A stretch of DNA of 64,000 nucleotides, taken from Phytophthora colocasiae (taxonomy: Eukaryota; Oomycota; Peronosporomycetes; Peronosporales; Peronosporaceae). The DNA lies in the NCBI GenBank assembly GCA_018806915.1, contig JAGKQI010000012.1:124001-188000 (forward strand). The letters are read 5' to 3'. A program made the position numbers and the translations under genes. Shown in pieces: positions 1-11,049 of this stretch. The number at the start of each line of letters is the position of its first letter. Positions within the stretch are counted from its first letter, which is position 1. Under the pieces are notes generated by a model. It had not been told where the DNA came from, searched no databases, and was given only the letters and a program-made list of their open reading frames with translations.

Positions 1-673
1 TGAGTGCAAGGAAATGTGGGTGATAGCACACCGCGTTGATCTGCCACACTTCAACAACCACACCAACAATCGCGTCGAGAGTCTGTTAGGCAAGTTGAAG
101 CAGCATTTGAAGGGCCATTTATCCATGCACTCGAGCCTACAAGCAAAGAAGAAGAATACTACGCCAAGGTTCAGATGCCCGGAACGTTGCGGGACACAAA
201 ATTACATCGTACTTGGAATGACGACGCGGTGGGTGGCCGCCGCTGTTAAGACGCAGTACGATGTCGCCATGGATCCGAATATTGCGAGCTCGTACGTCTT
301 CGTCGATAACGGAGATACAGTCACCGTCCGCTCTGGTGAAATCGAGTATATGCTGCAGAAGGACAGTTGGGAATGCGACTGCGAGTTTGCACTCACCATG
401 AAACTTCCGTGTCGACATACATAAGCGATGCACCAACAGACGTGTCGTCTGCTGGTATCACCATGCTACGTTGGAAGATGCTGTACAAAAGCTTGAAGTT
501 GAAGCGCCGCTGCTAAGTATAGATCACGACGAGGTAAATGTTGTTCGAAGCGCAATGGTTAATACATGGCATTTACCTGGACGATACCCGTGTTCATATT
601 CGCCATACCTGGCCGAAATGATTGGTTCAGCTGCGACTGTGATGGCCGACAAAACATTATTTTCATTACTTGT
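1..673 (+). pseudogene. MULE transposase, C-terminal part (copy A)
   Basis: This is the C-terminal end of a Mutator-like transposase and enters from the left edge of the window. Residues read from base 14 to 424 and end in a SWIM-type zinc finger: a Cys-x-Cys pair (CDC), then CRH after LPC. SWIM fingers are characteristic of MULE/FAR1-type transposases and are thought to bind DNA or protein. The frame stops at 422-424, directly after the finger, and the sequence continues as unframed transposase-like DNA up to the LTR at 674. The segment is almost identical to 12529-13191, where more of the same gene is present, so the call rests on that longer copy. It is part of the large tandem duplication. 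Confidence 0.8.
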
Positions 674-2358
674 TGTCGCGAAGTCGGTGAAACTTTGGTC
701 GCGGAGCAGGGGCGTATAGTGAACCCTGGTTATACAACTACTGAAAATGTGTTTTCAGAGCCGTACAACGGTAGGTTGGCGTGTGGTACCTTGCGGTATC
801 CTCGTGGGTTCGTTGTCTTCGGAAATATGACCCTCGCCGGAGTCTGAGAATGTGTTGTGAAGAGAAGTAGGGGTTCCCTTGGAGTCTGGTGTCGGTATTC
901 AGGAGATCCTTCCAGGAGCGTTCGGGAGTCGGAATCTCTGGGAACCAAGATGGTTTCCAGGAAGTCGGCGGTCGAAAAGAAGTGGATATACTAGAGAAAG
1001 CCTGAAATCGGTGTCTGAATATCACAAATCCAGAACCGAGATGCCTGACTTTCAGAGATAAACAACCAATATACAGAGTTCGGAAATATACAAATATATA
1101 CAGCCGTTCTTATTCTTTCTAGGCCCTTGAACGGTGGGCTAACACTCCAGGTCAATTAGGGACTTGCTACCAGACACCTGGTCTGTCTGGTATCCCTTTA
1201 CGTTCGCGCACCACCCTCTAGTATAGAGGGAAAATATAAACCAATACAATCGGCTATATATAACAGTCTACCTTGCACTCTGAAAACGACTGTCTAGTTT
1301 CCAGAGCCTGTCCAAACGAGCAATATGAAATGGGCTACCGCTAGAGACAAAACAAACGACCCAACTAGGATATGGAATAGGCGGGTCCTTTCAGGTCGCT
1401 ACGTTACCTGATCTCCACCTAAGGGGATTGAATTTGGTGGAGATCACACGACGTACGTGATGACGCAGTGGCTTGGATACCTCTCAAGCGGACTTGTGCA
1501 GTAGCAAGCAAATTGAACTCTGTTTATCGTTTATCTTCCTCATAACTATCATATATATCTGGTAACTCTCTCCTTCTTGTCGTCTTTTGCGTCCTTTATG
1601 CAGTCAGTCTTCATATCTCAGGTACTCTTGGTCTTTGTATACATCTGGTAATTTGACTTGGTCTCAGTATGCAGTCTGTGCAGCCGATCTCGATGGGTTG
1701 ACAGGTAGAGACGTCATTACGGGGGATGTGCAGGTCAGTAATCACTTGAATGCGTGACTTGAACTTGGGTTCACTTGGTTTCAGTATGGTCTTGAATCTT
1801 CGGTATTTTCAGGGTCTGGTATTCTGGTTTTCAGAGTCTGATATCACTTGGTTTTCAGAGTCTTAGTCGCTCAGAGTTAGAGATACCAGAGTCTTGAGTA
1901 CGAAACCAGAGTACGGAGCACCAATGCTTCAACGTACATGGAGATCTTGAGGGTTGCGCGGGTGCGCGGCGTCCGGCGCGCGATACTTGGTCTCTGCGGG
2001 TATACATTGTGAATCCTTGAACCATCCATCGTCGCGCTGGACGGTAACGGGATGAGGTCTCTCAGAGATACGTTCTTCTGAGAGACTTTCCGCCAGAACT
2101 TAGGCACTCATCGTCGGGGAAAGTCCGGTGACCAGACAGAGTGTAGTTGACCTTCAGAGTTGTGCACACTCTGAAGTACACTTCTGGTCCTTTGGGCCCC
2201 TTTACAGTCAGGCGAAGGTTTATCCACAATCTTCCACAGATGTCGCACGGGTGCGGCCGCGTCCCAAAGTCCCTTTCGCTTATAACCCATAGTATAACTA
2301 ATCACATCGTAACGTAATATCCACCTGTCGCTCGAAAATCGGAATTAACATCATGTCA
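674..2358 (-). repeat. LTR of E element, copy A
   Basis: This 1,685-bp LTR starts TGTCGCGAAG on the plus strand and ends CATCATGTCA. Read on the minus strand, the coding sense of the element, it runs TGACATGATG to TTCGCGACA, a canonical TG...CA LTR. The same sequence recurs at 13192, 28459, 37180, 52656 and 61085. A TATA-like stretch at 1255-1263 could be the minus-strand promoter (inference). A 10-bp inverted repeat at 1410-1419/1436-1445 marks a variable cassette. The pentamer CAGAG/CTCTG is unusually frequent. I see no convincing coding capacity; small minus-strand ORFs here are disrupted by indels in other copies. Confidence 0.93.
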
Positions 2359-2370
2359 ACCGCCCCTCCT
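2359..2370 (-). other. Polypurine tract of E copy A
   Basis: The minus strand reads AGGAGGGGCGGT immediately before the LTR start TGACATG. A purine run at this position primes plus-strand DNA synthesis in LTR retrotransposons, so the adjoining LTR is the 3' LTR and gag-pol runs on the minus strand. It is identical in all four copies with this junction. Confidence 0.85.
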
Positions 2371-2413
2371 GGTCACGATCCATCAGTGCGGAACTTTCTC
2401 CAAGCTGTGTATC

Positions 2414-5179
2414 ATGGCCAGGCCTATCAAACATTCTGATAGACGGTTTTCAGAGCGTAGCGTAGCTGCAACTCTTTGCCAGTTGCCTGGTTTTCAGAGT
2501 CTCTGGTGTCCCGTCGCACAATCTGATTCTCTCAGACTCAGAAACTTGAATTTGACTTGCCTAACAGGCGGTCATTTCCAAAACTCCGTCCTTTCGCTCA
2601 TGACTGAGGAAACGAACACTTCCCTGAGCTCAAACGCCCCAGCGAGTGGGGTGGCAGGCGACGCCACAGGTACTTGTCCTGCTTCGGCAACTGCCAGTAT
2701 AGTGCAGGGTGGAGATGTTAGTTCAACCACATCGCCAGGTGGCAGCCCTAGCGCCCCGGCCCATGCGTCCAAACCTACAGGCTCACAGGTCGATGGTCCG
2801 ATTGAGGACCTCCCTGGTGACGGCATGATCTCGGCCGGTTCGGGTGATCTCTCGCCACCGGTGGCCTCACGTGGGGGTTCCAGCTCTGAATTCTCTGAGG
2901 GAACCCTGGTGTTTTCAGGCCGCGAGCTTTCGGTGCCCCACGGCTTCTGTCCACGGAGGAAGTCGATCGGCTCTTTCGTCAAGGTCTGATGACGGCTACA
3001 GGAGACCAAGTCATGGCGTTGGGGAACTCTGATGTTCCTCAGAATTATGTCGCTCCCATCGTCAAACCAGAGGGACGTGCCTTTCTGGTGAGTACTCCTG
3101 CACGAGCTGAAGATTTCAGAGGAGGGCGCCACATAGCGAACGCGTACGGTGGCCCCTGTGTACTCGTGGGTTACGAGGCACTTACTGATGAAGACCTCCG
3201 GGAGCTGGAGCGGGTGATCCCAAGCTTCGATCCTGACGAAGTCGTGTCCCCGTGCGCTCAGACTCCAGACGTGCGCACTCTGGATGCTCTGACGTCGTCC
3301 GTGGAGGTTCGCCGGGAACTGGGAACTCTGGTTTCTCACGTCTCCCCCACTCGACTTGCCGAGAAAGTTTTTCGGACAGCTGGATGCTTGAAACTCATGA
3401 CCGCTGCTCATCGCCGCCTTCGGGAACGCGTTGGTTCTCAGAATGGGGTCGCCTTGATCGATGCTGCAGCAGCGCGCTCTGAGTGTGAAGAAATCAAGCG
3501 CGAATGAGTACTGCACTGTCAATACTGGAAGCACGAACTTAAGTGTGCCCAGCAAGACGCCGGTGTGATAGAAGAACGCATGGCTTCAGAGATTCAGGAT
3601 CTCAAGGCTCACTATCAGGACCAAGTGGAAGCTCTGAAGTCGGACAAGGCAGCTCTGAAATCCCAAGTCGCCGATCTTCAAGCGCAAGTCTCGATTCTGA
3701 AGTCGCGTCCTGAAGTCAAGCCCACGGATCCATGGGGATTCTCAGAGTTCTTACAAGAGAACTCTGAAATCTCTGGTAATTGGGATCGGCTCCATGACCT
3801 TCTGGTGTCATACCAAGAGGACACTATCGTCCCTGATAACTGGACGACCGTCATCAGTGTGACAGCCTTGGACGCGCGGAAGAAGCCCGTTCCTGATTTC
3901 AAGAAACGGCTTTCTGAGGAGCGAGCTCGTCAGACTGCTGAGAAGGCTGCGAAGACCGCCAGAGTTCTGGATCTCACCCGTCCAAGTGCTGAAGTCTCGG
4001 AGTCTAAGAGCGAGAGCCCACGATATCTGTCATACCCACCGAAGCCTCTGACTCTGAAATCATCTCCGAAGCGGCCGTTCAAGTGGGACTTCAAGAATTT
4101 GCTGCGTCGCCCTTCCGGACACAAGCCCGTCGAAGACTCGGTGCTTTCTGCGAATGCAAGACAAGAAGTCTGGGAACAAGAACTCTGATGATCACCCGCG
4201 TCCTGGTTCCAAGCGTCCACGGGACTCTGATGACGACTCGGACTCTGATGATGGGCCTATTATCCCCACCAAGAAGTCCAAGAGAAGTCTTGCGTCTGTG
4301 AAAACCCACACCAGTCCCAAGTCTCGTCCGAAGTCCACCAGTGGAAGTGGATCGAAGTCCAAGGGTTCTTCAGGGAAAACGCGGAGCCTGGTATCCAAGC
4401 CCTACAATTCTCTGACAGTCAAGGAGCTCCAGGTGGTGGAAACACCAGACTGTGAGGCATCCTCCTGGTTGTATTATGGCATCAGAGTACAGCGAGTGAG
4501 CTCCACTAGGACCACCACTGGCCAGACATTGGGTTTTCCAGACTACGAGGTACACAAGCACTCATGTGCCATCCTCAAGAAGCGCTGGGACTCTGAGCGG
4601 TACTGTGCGGTCATCCGCAAGAAGCGCGCCCCTTGGGGAGTCATGTTCGACAACCGATTCTCAGAATTTTACTTCCACAAGCGGGACGAACTGGGACCCA
4701 TGGTGTTGGCTGACGTGGAAGACATTGTGCGCAGCATGAAGAAGCACGCTCAAGCCTTCTGGGAGCGAACGCATTGGGTGACCATGGACGTTGAGGCTGA
4801 CGACAAGTCTGCGGAGCTTCACAAGTACCGGTCCATGCGTCGAGCCGCCATGATTCGTCAACACAACGCCCTCATCCGAAAGGTCTTGAAGCACAAGGAT
4901 TTTCCAGAGTCGATTCTCTCAGAGCCCGGCATCTGGGTGGTTCCAGACAAGTCCTGTCCCTGGATCTGGCAAGATCCCAGAGTTGCAGAACTTGGTGGTC
5001 CCAAGTGTCTGAGTCTGGAGACGCAACTGGGTGACTTGGATGCTGTTGAACCTGCTCGGATGCAATGGGCCACGGTGAACGTGGACGAAGAGTGGCTCCA
5101 GTACATTCCTACCGACGTCAAGAAGGACTCGTTGACACCTACGGAACGCTCTGAGAACCCGATTTCCCTTCGCTACTGA
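2414..5179 (+). pseudogene. Antisense ORF of E element, broken (copy A)
   Basis: This is the degenerate counterpart of the intact 1,101-codon ORF at 38924-42229, on the strand opposite to gag-pol. The readable pieces are 2414-2989, 2989-3507, 3565-4188 and 4154-5179. Damage includes a frameshift near 2905, a TGG-to-TGA stop at 3505-3507 (the sister copy B has TGG), and a deletion of roughly 545 bp near 4158 that removes the middle of the protein and changes frame. The deletion is shared with copy B, so it predates the duplication. The coiled coil (about 3585-3705) and the basic C-terminal region (4380-5179) remain readable. Its function is unknown, as for the intact copy. Confidence 0.8.
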
Positions 5180-5563
5180 AGCTCAGATGTCCACCATGGT
5201 GCCCACGGGAAGGCTGCATTTCGAGAAGCCAAATAGTTGTCTGCATTCGTGACGTAAACCCCAACCTCAGAGTAGCTTCCTAATCCCTTAACTTTCCAAT
5301 ATCGCTCCATTTAATCACATTTCTTCTCATCATCTCATTGCTAGTAACCTTGTATCCCTCAGCGCTTAATTCTCCACAAAATCAATTCCACATTCATATT
5401 CACACAGTCGTTTTATATAAGCAGTAACATGATCGATCACATATCCAAACACACGAATTTCAGAAATAGGAGTCTGAAAAACATGTACTCAGACTACCAT
5501 TCTCTGAAAGTCCGAGTCTGAGATCTTTCAGATATCAGACTTCCAGGCGTGCATTCAGAGTCA
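5180..5563. other. Convergent intergenic spacer between antisense ORF and pol
   Basis: About 380 bp lie between the stop of the plus-strand ORF and the stop of minus-strand pol, so the two genes converge tail to tail. The spacer is relatively AT-rich and contains TTTTATATAAG near 5410, conserved at the same place in all four copies. It presumably holds transcript ends for both strands. I see no ORF. Confidence 0.6.
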
Positions 5564-7430
5564 TTAGACTCTGGGGTGATCGTCTCCAGCTTGCATTGCC
5601 TGAAAACGAGCTCGTGCTCGTGCACTCTGGTTGAATTCATAAAGTAGTGCTCCACAGTTCAACTTCGATAATCGTAACCACTCAGTTTCATCGTAACCTT
5701 TCCACTTAACCAGATATTCACGCAGGCGTTTAGACGTCCTGGTACGCTTGCTCCAGCGGGTATCCAGAATCTTCTCCACTTCATACTCGTCGTTTTCAGT
5801 ATCAGGTTCCCAACTATCCTCTGGTAACAAGGCAGCGTCAAAGTCATCATCTTCTGGGATCTGAAGCTCTGCTGTTGGTCGTCTGGGAAACAGGGCTCTA
5901 GGTTTCAGGCGGCTCACATGCACCCAGGGGTTTACGCGATAGCCGGTATCTTCAACCTTGAGCCGCACCCTGAAATCGTCCAGCATCTCCTCGATCCTGA
6001 AAGGTCCGTGCCACATGTGCGCCAGTTTCCTGCTCAATCCCGTTTGTACCTTAGGGATGTAGAGCCATACAGCGTCGCCTATAGCAAAACCTGACTTCAA
6101 ACGCTCTGATAACTCGTTCCACTTTCTGGTTTGTTCCTCAGACCGATCATGTTTTGCCTTCTTCTGGAGATCTTCGGCACACACCAGAGCATAACTATAG
6201 TCTTGTTGCATCTTCCTTCTCCATTCGTAAGCAGTTCGCTCCTGAGTCGTCGACGGCTTGGGTCCAAGCATAGCGGACACCGTACCGTGGGCATCCCAAC
6301 CATGTACCAAATAGAAAGGTGTCTCCAGCCGAGTGGCGTCGAATGACGTATTCAGGGCGAACATCAGACGTTCAGCATGATCATCCCAGTCACTTTGATC
6401 AGCTTCAGAGATATATGCCTTAATCGCGCGCACCACAGTCTGTACTGATCGCTCTTGCTGGCCGTTGGCTTGAGGCCGGTACCCTAGAGTAGCTCGTTGT
6501 CTGCTACCCAAAAGCTCTCAGAAACACTTGAACACCTCACTCATGAAGCGAGGATCTTGATCATGACGAATCAGAGAGCTAGCTCCAAAGTTTCTGAAAA
6601 CGCGTTCCTCATAGGCCTCTGCTACATCTTGAGCAATGGTGACACTCATCGGCTTGCACATCACGTATCCTGAAAACATATCTTGGAACAGCAAGAGAAA
6701 TGTGTTTCCACGGGCTGATTTCGGCATGTGGGTTACAAAATCCATAGACACCACTTCAAACGGCCGGCTGGGCTCAATATTCCCAGGTGACGGTCCAGGA
6801 TTTGGGGGTCGCCCCTTGCCACTGGCACAGTCCACACATTCCTTCACGAATCTCTCCACATCCGCATACATACCCAATCAGTAAAACTCCGAACTCAGCT
6901 TCTCAAAGGTTCTCCTGATCCCTTGATGTCCACCTTGGTAGTCTTCATGAGCATAGTGTAACAGGTCTGGATACAAGTCTCTGGGAACCACCAGTCTGAG
7001 TTCGTCAACATTGTCCCGGGGCCGCTCTCGAGTAGCACGACTCAGGCGATAACGCACATCTCTAGAATCCAGAACGAAGTCCTCAGCAACTCTGGCAAGC
7101 TTTCTGACTCGGGGTCGTGGTAAATCTCCCACGTCGCCCTTCAGAAACTTCATGAGCTCAACCAAGTACGGGTCCTGGCTCTGATGCGTCTTAATCCGTC
7201 GCCAGCGTTCTGCCTGGAACTCCAAAGGCCCTAAAGGTTCTCGTTCCTCATCATCATCAGGCGGATTAGCGTCAAGCGGACCTTGGGCACGGGTTACGGC
7301 AACCGATATTCTGGCTGATCGAGGCAGGGGTGCGGATTCCGGACCAGAAACATCCTCAGACTCTGGTGACACATTATGATTTTCAGAGTCTAATATCTTT
7401 GACTCTTGAACTTCCATGGTCGGGACTGAG
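5564..7430 (-). pseudogene. Integrase with chromodomain, broken (copy A)
   Basis: This minus-strand region holds the Ty3/gypsy integrase of E copy A. It includes the H2C2 zinc-binding N-terminus, the DD35E core (MDF, HDQDPRF, NGQQER), a GPF module and a C-terminal chromodomain (EYEVEKIL, WKGY, TEW). The frame is open from 6511 to 5564, 6877 to 6518 and about 7425 to 6878. A TGA replaces a Trp codon at about 6881 (FY-stop-LGM; the E3 and E4 copies have Trp). A second TGA follows KCF at about 6516. The conserved Pro after TEWL is Arg here. Upstream, at 7430/7431, the sequence switches abruptly to an inverted segment beginning with hAT transposase, so the second RNase H that should precede integrase is displaced. 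Confidence 0.88.
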
Positions 7431-8106
7431 TCATGAGGCCCGGTGCAGTCTGTGGTGTCGTGACGGACAACACAAAAAATATGAAGAAAGCATGGAAAGT
7501 GTCGAAGGACAACCGGCCAAATCTGACCTGCAACGGGTGTGGAGCCCACATGATGAATCTTATTATGAAAGACGTGCTCGCGTTAGAGCCTGTGAAATAT
7601 GTTCTCGATAGTGCAACGTGGTTGTCAAAGTTTATTCTCAGTCGGTATATACTACTAGACCACTTCGAGAAAATCCAGAAGGGATTGAGCTTTGAATCAC
7701 GCCGCAGACTGTGTCTGCCAGTTCCTACGCGTTGGTATACATCCGAAGCTTGCATGAGGAGTGTCCAGCGAAATAAGCACGTTATCCAAGCGGTTCTAGA
7801 AGACAGTTCATTGGACTCGATTTATAAACAGAAGAAAGCACACGAAAAGCTTACTAAGGCAAGGGCTTTGGTGAGCGATGCTAACTTCTGGTCAAAACTG
7901 GATGCTGCGCTATTGCTACTTCATCCTATCAACGCATCCCTGGCGGATTTTGAGAGCGATGGTAGTTTTGTTTCTGCGGTCTTCACGCAGTCAGACAACT
8001 ATCGCGAAACAAAGTTTACCACGAAGAATTGGACAACAGCGTCCACCAGCTCCGATTTCTACAAGGCGAAATTCGCAATTTTATAACGTCGCGAGAGAAG
8101 GATTTG
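7431..8106 (+). pseudogene. hAT transposase, C-terminal fragment (copy A)
   Basis: The frame from 7433 to 8086 encodes a stretch typical of oomycete BED/DUF659 hAT transposases: VVTDNTKNMKKA, then CNGCGAHMMNLI, then LPVPTRWYTS. It begins mid-protein and has no N-terminus. The missing N-terminal half lies on the opposite strand at 23215-23920 in the sister copy, which shows that an inversion split the gene. The 3' end stops at FAIL at 8086 and is fused to retrotransposon RT at about 8107, so the usual hAT C-terminal dimerisation region is absent. Translation in the other frame runs straight from hAT into RT, a chance fusion. Confidence 0.85.
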
Positions 8107-10047
8107 GATGGTTGCCACAGTGAATCAACGGGAAGTGCGGACATCGGTACAGACACCAGAGATTTGGAAATATTCCCTGAAAATACTTCACAGGAAGACT
8201 CTGGTGACACCTCCGTTGCCATCAACGATGACACCCTTGACTCAAAGCCTGAGTGTCTCCTAGATGATCCTCAAACTCCTGAGTTACCCGCAGATGATTT
8301 CGACTTAATGGATGAGTCTTGGGATATCCCCATTCAGGGGATGCCTGGAACGCCTGTGGAAAAATTACAAGTGGAATACGAGCGGTGTATGAACGTTTCG
8401 AGCGAAGGATTAGACCTGGAGCCAGGTGTGTATATGCGAGAAGGCACGGAACTCCTCGCCCAATTGGTCATGCTACCAGAGCTGGAAGAGTTGACACCAG
8501 AGTGTGATATCGAGAGCGCTGATGTTGGAGAACCAGGAAAGACGACCCCAGAAATGGAGAGGAAACTGCGTGATATTCTGAGGCACCACAGGAAAATATT
8601 CCTGGGAGACGGCAATGCAGCGCCCGCACCGGCAAGGGGCGTAGTCTGTGATTTGGATGTGGGAGATGCCAAACCGGTAGCTCAACGTCCGAGGTCTGTC
8701 GCTCCTCATCTCATGCTGAAGGTGTACGAGCTTTTGAAGAAACTTCTGGAGACTGGTTTGATCGAGTACTCCAACTCCCCGTGGGCATCTCCTATTGTGA
8801 TCGTTCTCAAGAAGAATGGTGTTGACATACGAATGTGTATCGACTATCGCATTGTGAATGGCTTTATTCAACTGTTGCGCTACCCTCTGCCTCTTATTGA
8901 CGACCTCCTAATCGGTTTTGAGGCTGCGATGTGGTTCATGAGCCTGGATATGGTTAGCGGTTTCTGGGCGATCAGGATGACGGAGCGTGCGCGACTGATA
9001 TCCGCTTTCGTTTGCCCGTTTGGACATTTTCAGTGGGTGAGGATGCCGTTTGGTCTGAAAAACGCCCCTCTGGTGTATCAGGCTATGCTGGACAATTGCC
9101 TGTGGGGATTTGTGAGACTGTCACCAGAGGAAGAAGCTGAAGTTGATGCGGAGGTTCTGGAATTTCTGCAACTCCAGCCTCAGAACTCTGAAAAACACCT
9201 TTCAGACTCTGAGAACCATACTCCGTCTTCAGAGATGTCAGCACTCACAAGTCAGATGACCGTCTTTCAGAGGAATATCCCCGTCCCTACATGCATGGGC
9301 CCAGTCCTAGGGAGGAGTTCATACATCGACGATATCGCACATGGAGCACCAACTTGGGACCAACTATGTGACGACTTGGACGTCCTACTTTTCAGGCTTC
9401 GTTATTGGAACATTTCTGTGAGTTTGCCCAAAAGCGAGTTCGGAAAATTGTCGATACCATACCTCTCCCACGAAATAAGTGCCGAAGGTCTGAGGGCAAC
9501 ACCCAAGATCGTCAAAGGAGTTGAAGAACTGCCATTTCCGTCTACGCTAAAGGGAGTTCAGAGTTTCATGGGAAGCCTCAATTATTACAACAAGTTTATT
9601 GAGGATTTACCGGTGATCGCTGCCACCCTCTATGAGCTGACGGACGAGCAGATTCGTGCTGGACGAGACCTGACTCGTGCAAAAGAGGCATTTGAGATTC
9701 TGAAACGCAAGATAGTCTCTACTCCACTACTCAGACATCCAGACCGAACCAGACCGTTCGTTGTCATTCCGCATGCGAATCCTTGGGCTGCTTCGGCAGT
9801 TTTGGGACAAGAATATGAGGGAATAATACACCCGGTCCGGTTCACAGGTCATGTCCTGAATGATGCCGAACTCAGGTATCATATCGCTGAGAAGGAGGTG
9901 ATTGCGATCCTCAGAGTTTTCGAAAACTTCAGAGCTCTGGTGGAGTCAAGTCCGGTGATTGTGGTCTATACTAGATACTCTGTCCTGAAATGGTTGTTAA
10001 CATCGAGCTCCACCGACGGCAGGAATGTCAAGTGGGGTCTGAAGTTG
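8107..10047 (+). pseudogene. E-element RT and connection domain, inverted (copy A)
   Basis: This is the Ty3/gypsy reverse transcriptase of E, on the plus strand although the integrase of the same element is on the minus strand. Visible motifs are MCIDYRIVN, SLDM (first catalytic Asp, about 8941-8952), RMPFGLKNAP and SYIDDI (catalytic Asp pair, about 9318-9335). About 84 residues separate NAP from YIDD, roughly 50 more than in most gypsy RTs. The insert is acidic and Ser-rich. The RNase H that follows has lost catalytic acids (HAN where DAS is expected). The gene ends at 10047, where the duplication junction fuses it to unrelated DNA. No N-terminal protease is present because the frame opens from hAT sequence. 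Confidence 0.88.
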
Positions 10048-11049
10048 TCCAAAATGGATCCAATGGGTTGCCGCACGTCTTCAGATGGGCCATACTCGCC
10101 GTTGTACAGACCCGGGTACCGCTCATTGGGAAGAAATGTGTTTTGGTCAAGGTTCCAACCGTGCGTTCTCATTTTATCCAGCGCATATTCGTCTTTAGCG
10201 AAAGCCAGCATAGCGTCCGAATATAATACAGGCCATTCACCATTATCCCCGTCGTCGTCATCCTCGCTTTCCCCACTTTCAGCTCGATCATCTCTCTCTT
10301 AGGAAGATTCAAAGTCTGCGTCCAGCTCGTCATGCTCAATACCAGCCTCATCGAAAGTCATTTCATCCTCATCTTCGTCACAATCAGAATCCAGTACATC
10401 GTAGTCAGACAGCACCCGATTCGCTGTAGTAACATGACTGTGTACATACAACATGTCGAAATTAAAACAAGTTGTATAATACAACATGACATCATGTTGT
10501 ATAAGAAACAAACAGTACATACTACGGGATTATGGCTGGTGAAATTTGTTCCGGAAATGAATCGCGTTCGGACGCTAGCCTACAATAGCACAAGCTGTTA
10601 TACATCATTGCTATTGACGTAGCCTTTATCAGTACATACCTCGATGCGACAGAATTGAGAGCTGTCTTCAGAATCAGAGCTGCAATACAAGGTAATGTTA
10701 GTTCGTACAACAAACATGTCGTACAGGGAACATGTTGTACGCACCTGGTACGACTGGTAGCGGAATAAAGCACATGAATATCATGGGGTCTGGTGCGGAT
10801 ACGCTTTGGTGTCATTGGGTCTTGATTACCGGGGCACTTCTCTTCTTGGCTTCGCGTGTCTTCTGCTTCTCAGCTTGCTTCTCCACCAACCGCAATCGTG
10901 CAGCTTCCTTAGCCCCCTTCCCCTCACGCTGAGCCGCGCTGGCTTGATCTTGGCGTGCCTTTGTGGCCGCACTCCGTTTTACAGCTTCTACTGCATCCTT
11001 CGCTTCTTTCGCAATTGTCTTTGCTGATTTCTTCCGAGGCTTCTGCATC
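10048..11049 (-). pseudogene. Probable piggyBac-like transposase, N-terminal remnant with introns
   Basis: Minus-strand exons can be followed. A Lys-rich start (MQKPRKKSAK..., 11049 to about 10812) is followed, one base out of frame, by DPMTPKRIRTR. Next come two short exons, then an acidic stretch (10423-10299). After a TAA at 10299-10301, the same frame resumes with YALDKM and RYPGLYNGEYGPSEDV. The last motif resembles the start of the DDE domain of oomycete piggyBac-like proteins as I remember them; this is recall, not a search. Likely introns, read on the minus strand, are 10744-10680 (GTGCGT...TTGCAG), 10639-10580 (GTATGT...TTGTAG) and 10522-10424 (GTATGT...CTACAG). The gene is cut at 10048 by the duplication junction, so the catalytic domain is missing. 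Confidence 0.5.

Larger units (their letters stand above)
1..10047. repeat. Segmental duplication, left copy (partner 12529-22562)
   Basis: Bases 1-10047 match 12529-22562 with only scattered substitutions and small indels, at an offset falling from 12528 to 12515. Both carry the same sequence of parts: MULE tail, LTR, antisense ORF with the same internal deletion, integrase, hAT fragment and plus-strand RT. Homology stops abruptly at about 10047 inside RT, after CTGAAGTTGTC. Copy A then runs into the piggyBac-like remnant, whereas copy B continues through RT into RNase H. The simplest reading is a tandem duplication with a unit of about 12.5 kb and its junction at 10047/10048. An assembly duplication of allelic copies cannot be excluded from sequence alone. 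Confidence 0.9.

Noticed and set aside
1877..2305. Two adjoining minus-strand ORFs (65 and 76 codons) recurring in every LTR
   Set aside because: They sit in the sense strand of the LTR but are fused, shifted or broken by small indels in other copies (for example 38428-38811), and their composition follows the LTR. They recur because the LTR is repeated, not because the frame is conserved.
7431..10302. A genuine hAT-RT fusion protein
   Set aside because: The open frame from 8029 joins a few out-of-frame hAT codons to RT by chance. hAT itself stops at 8086 in its own frame.
10048..11049. A host protein-coding gene with introns
   Set aside because: The YPGLYNGEYGPSEDV motif and the Lys-rich start fit a transposase better, the frame is broken, and the neighbours are all transposons.
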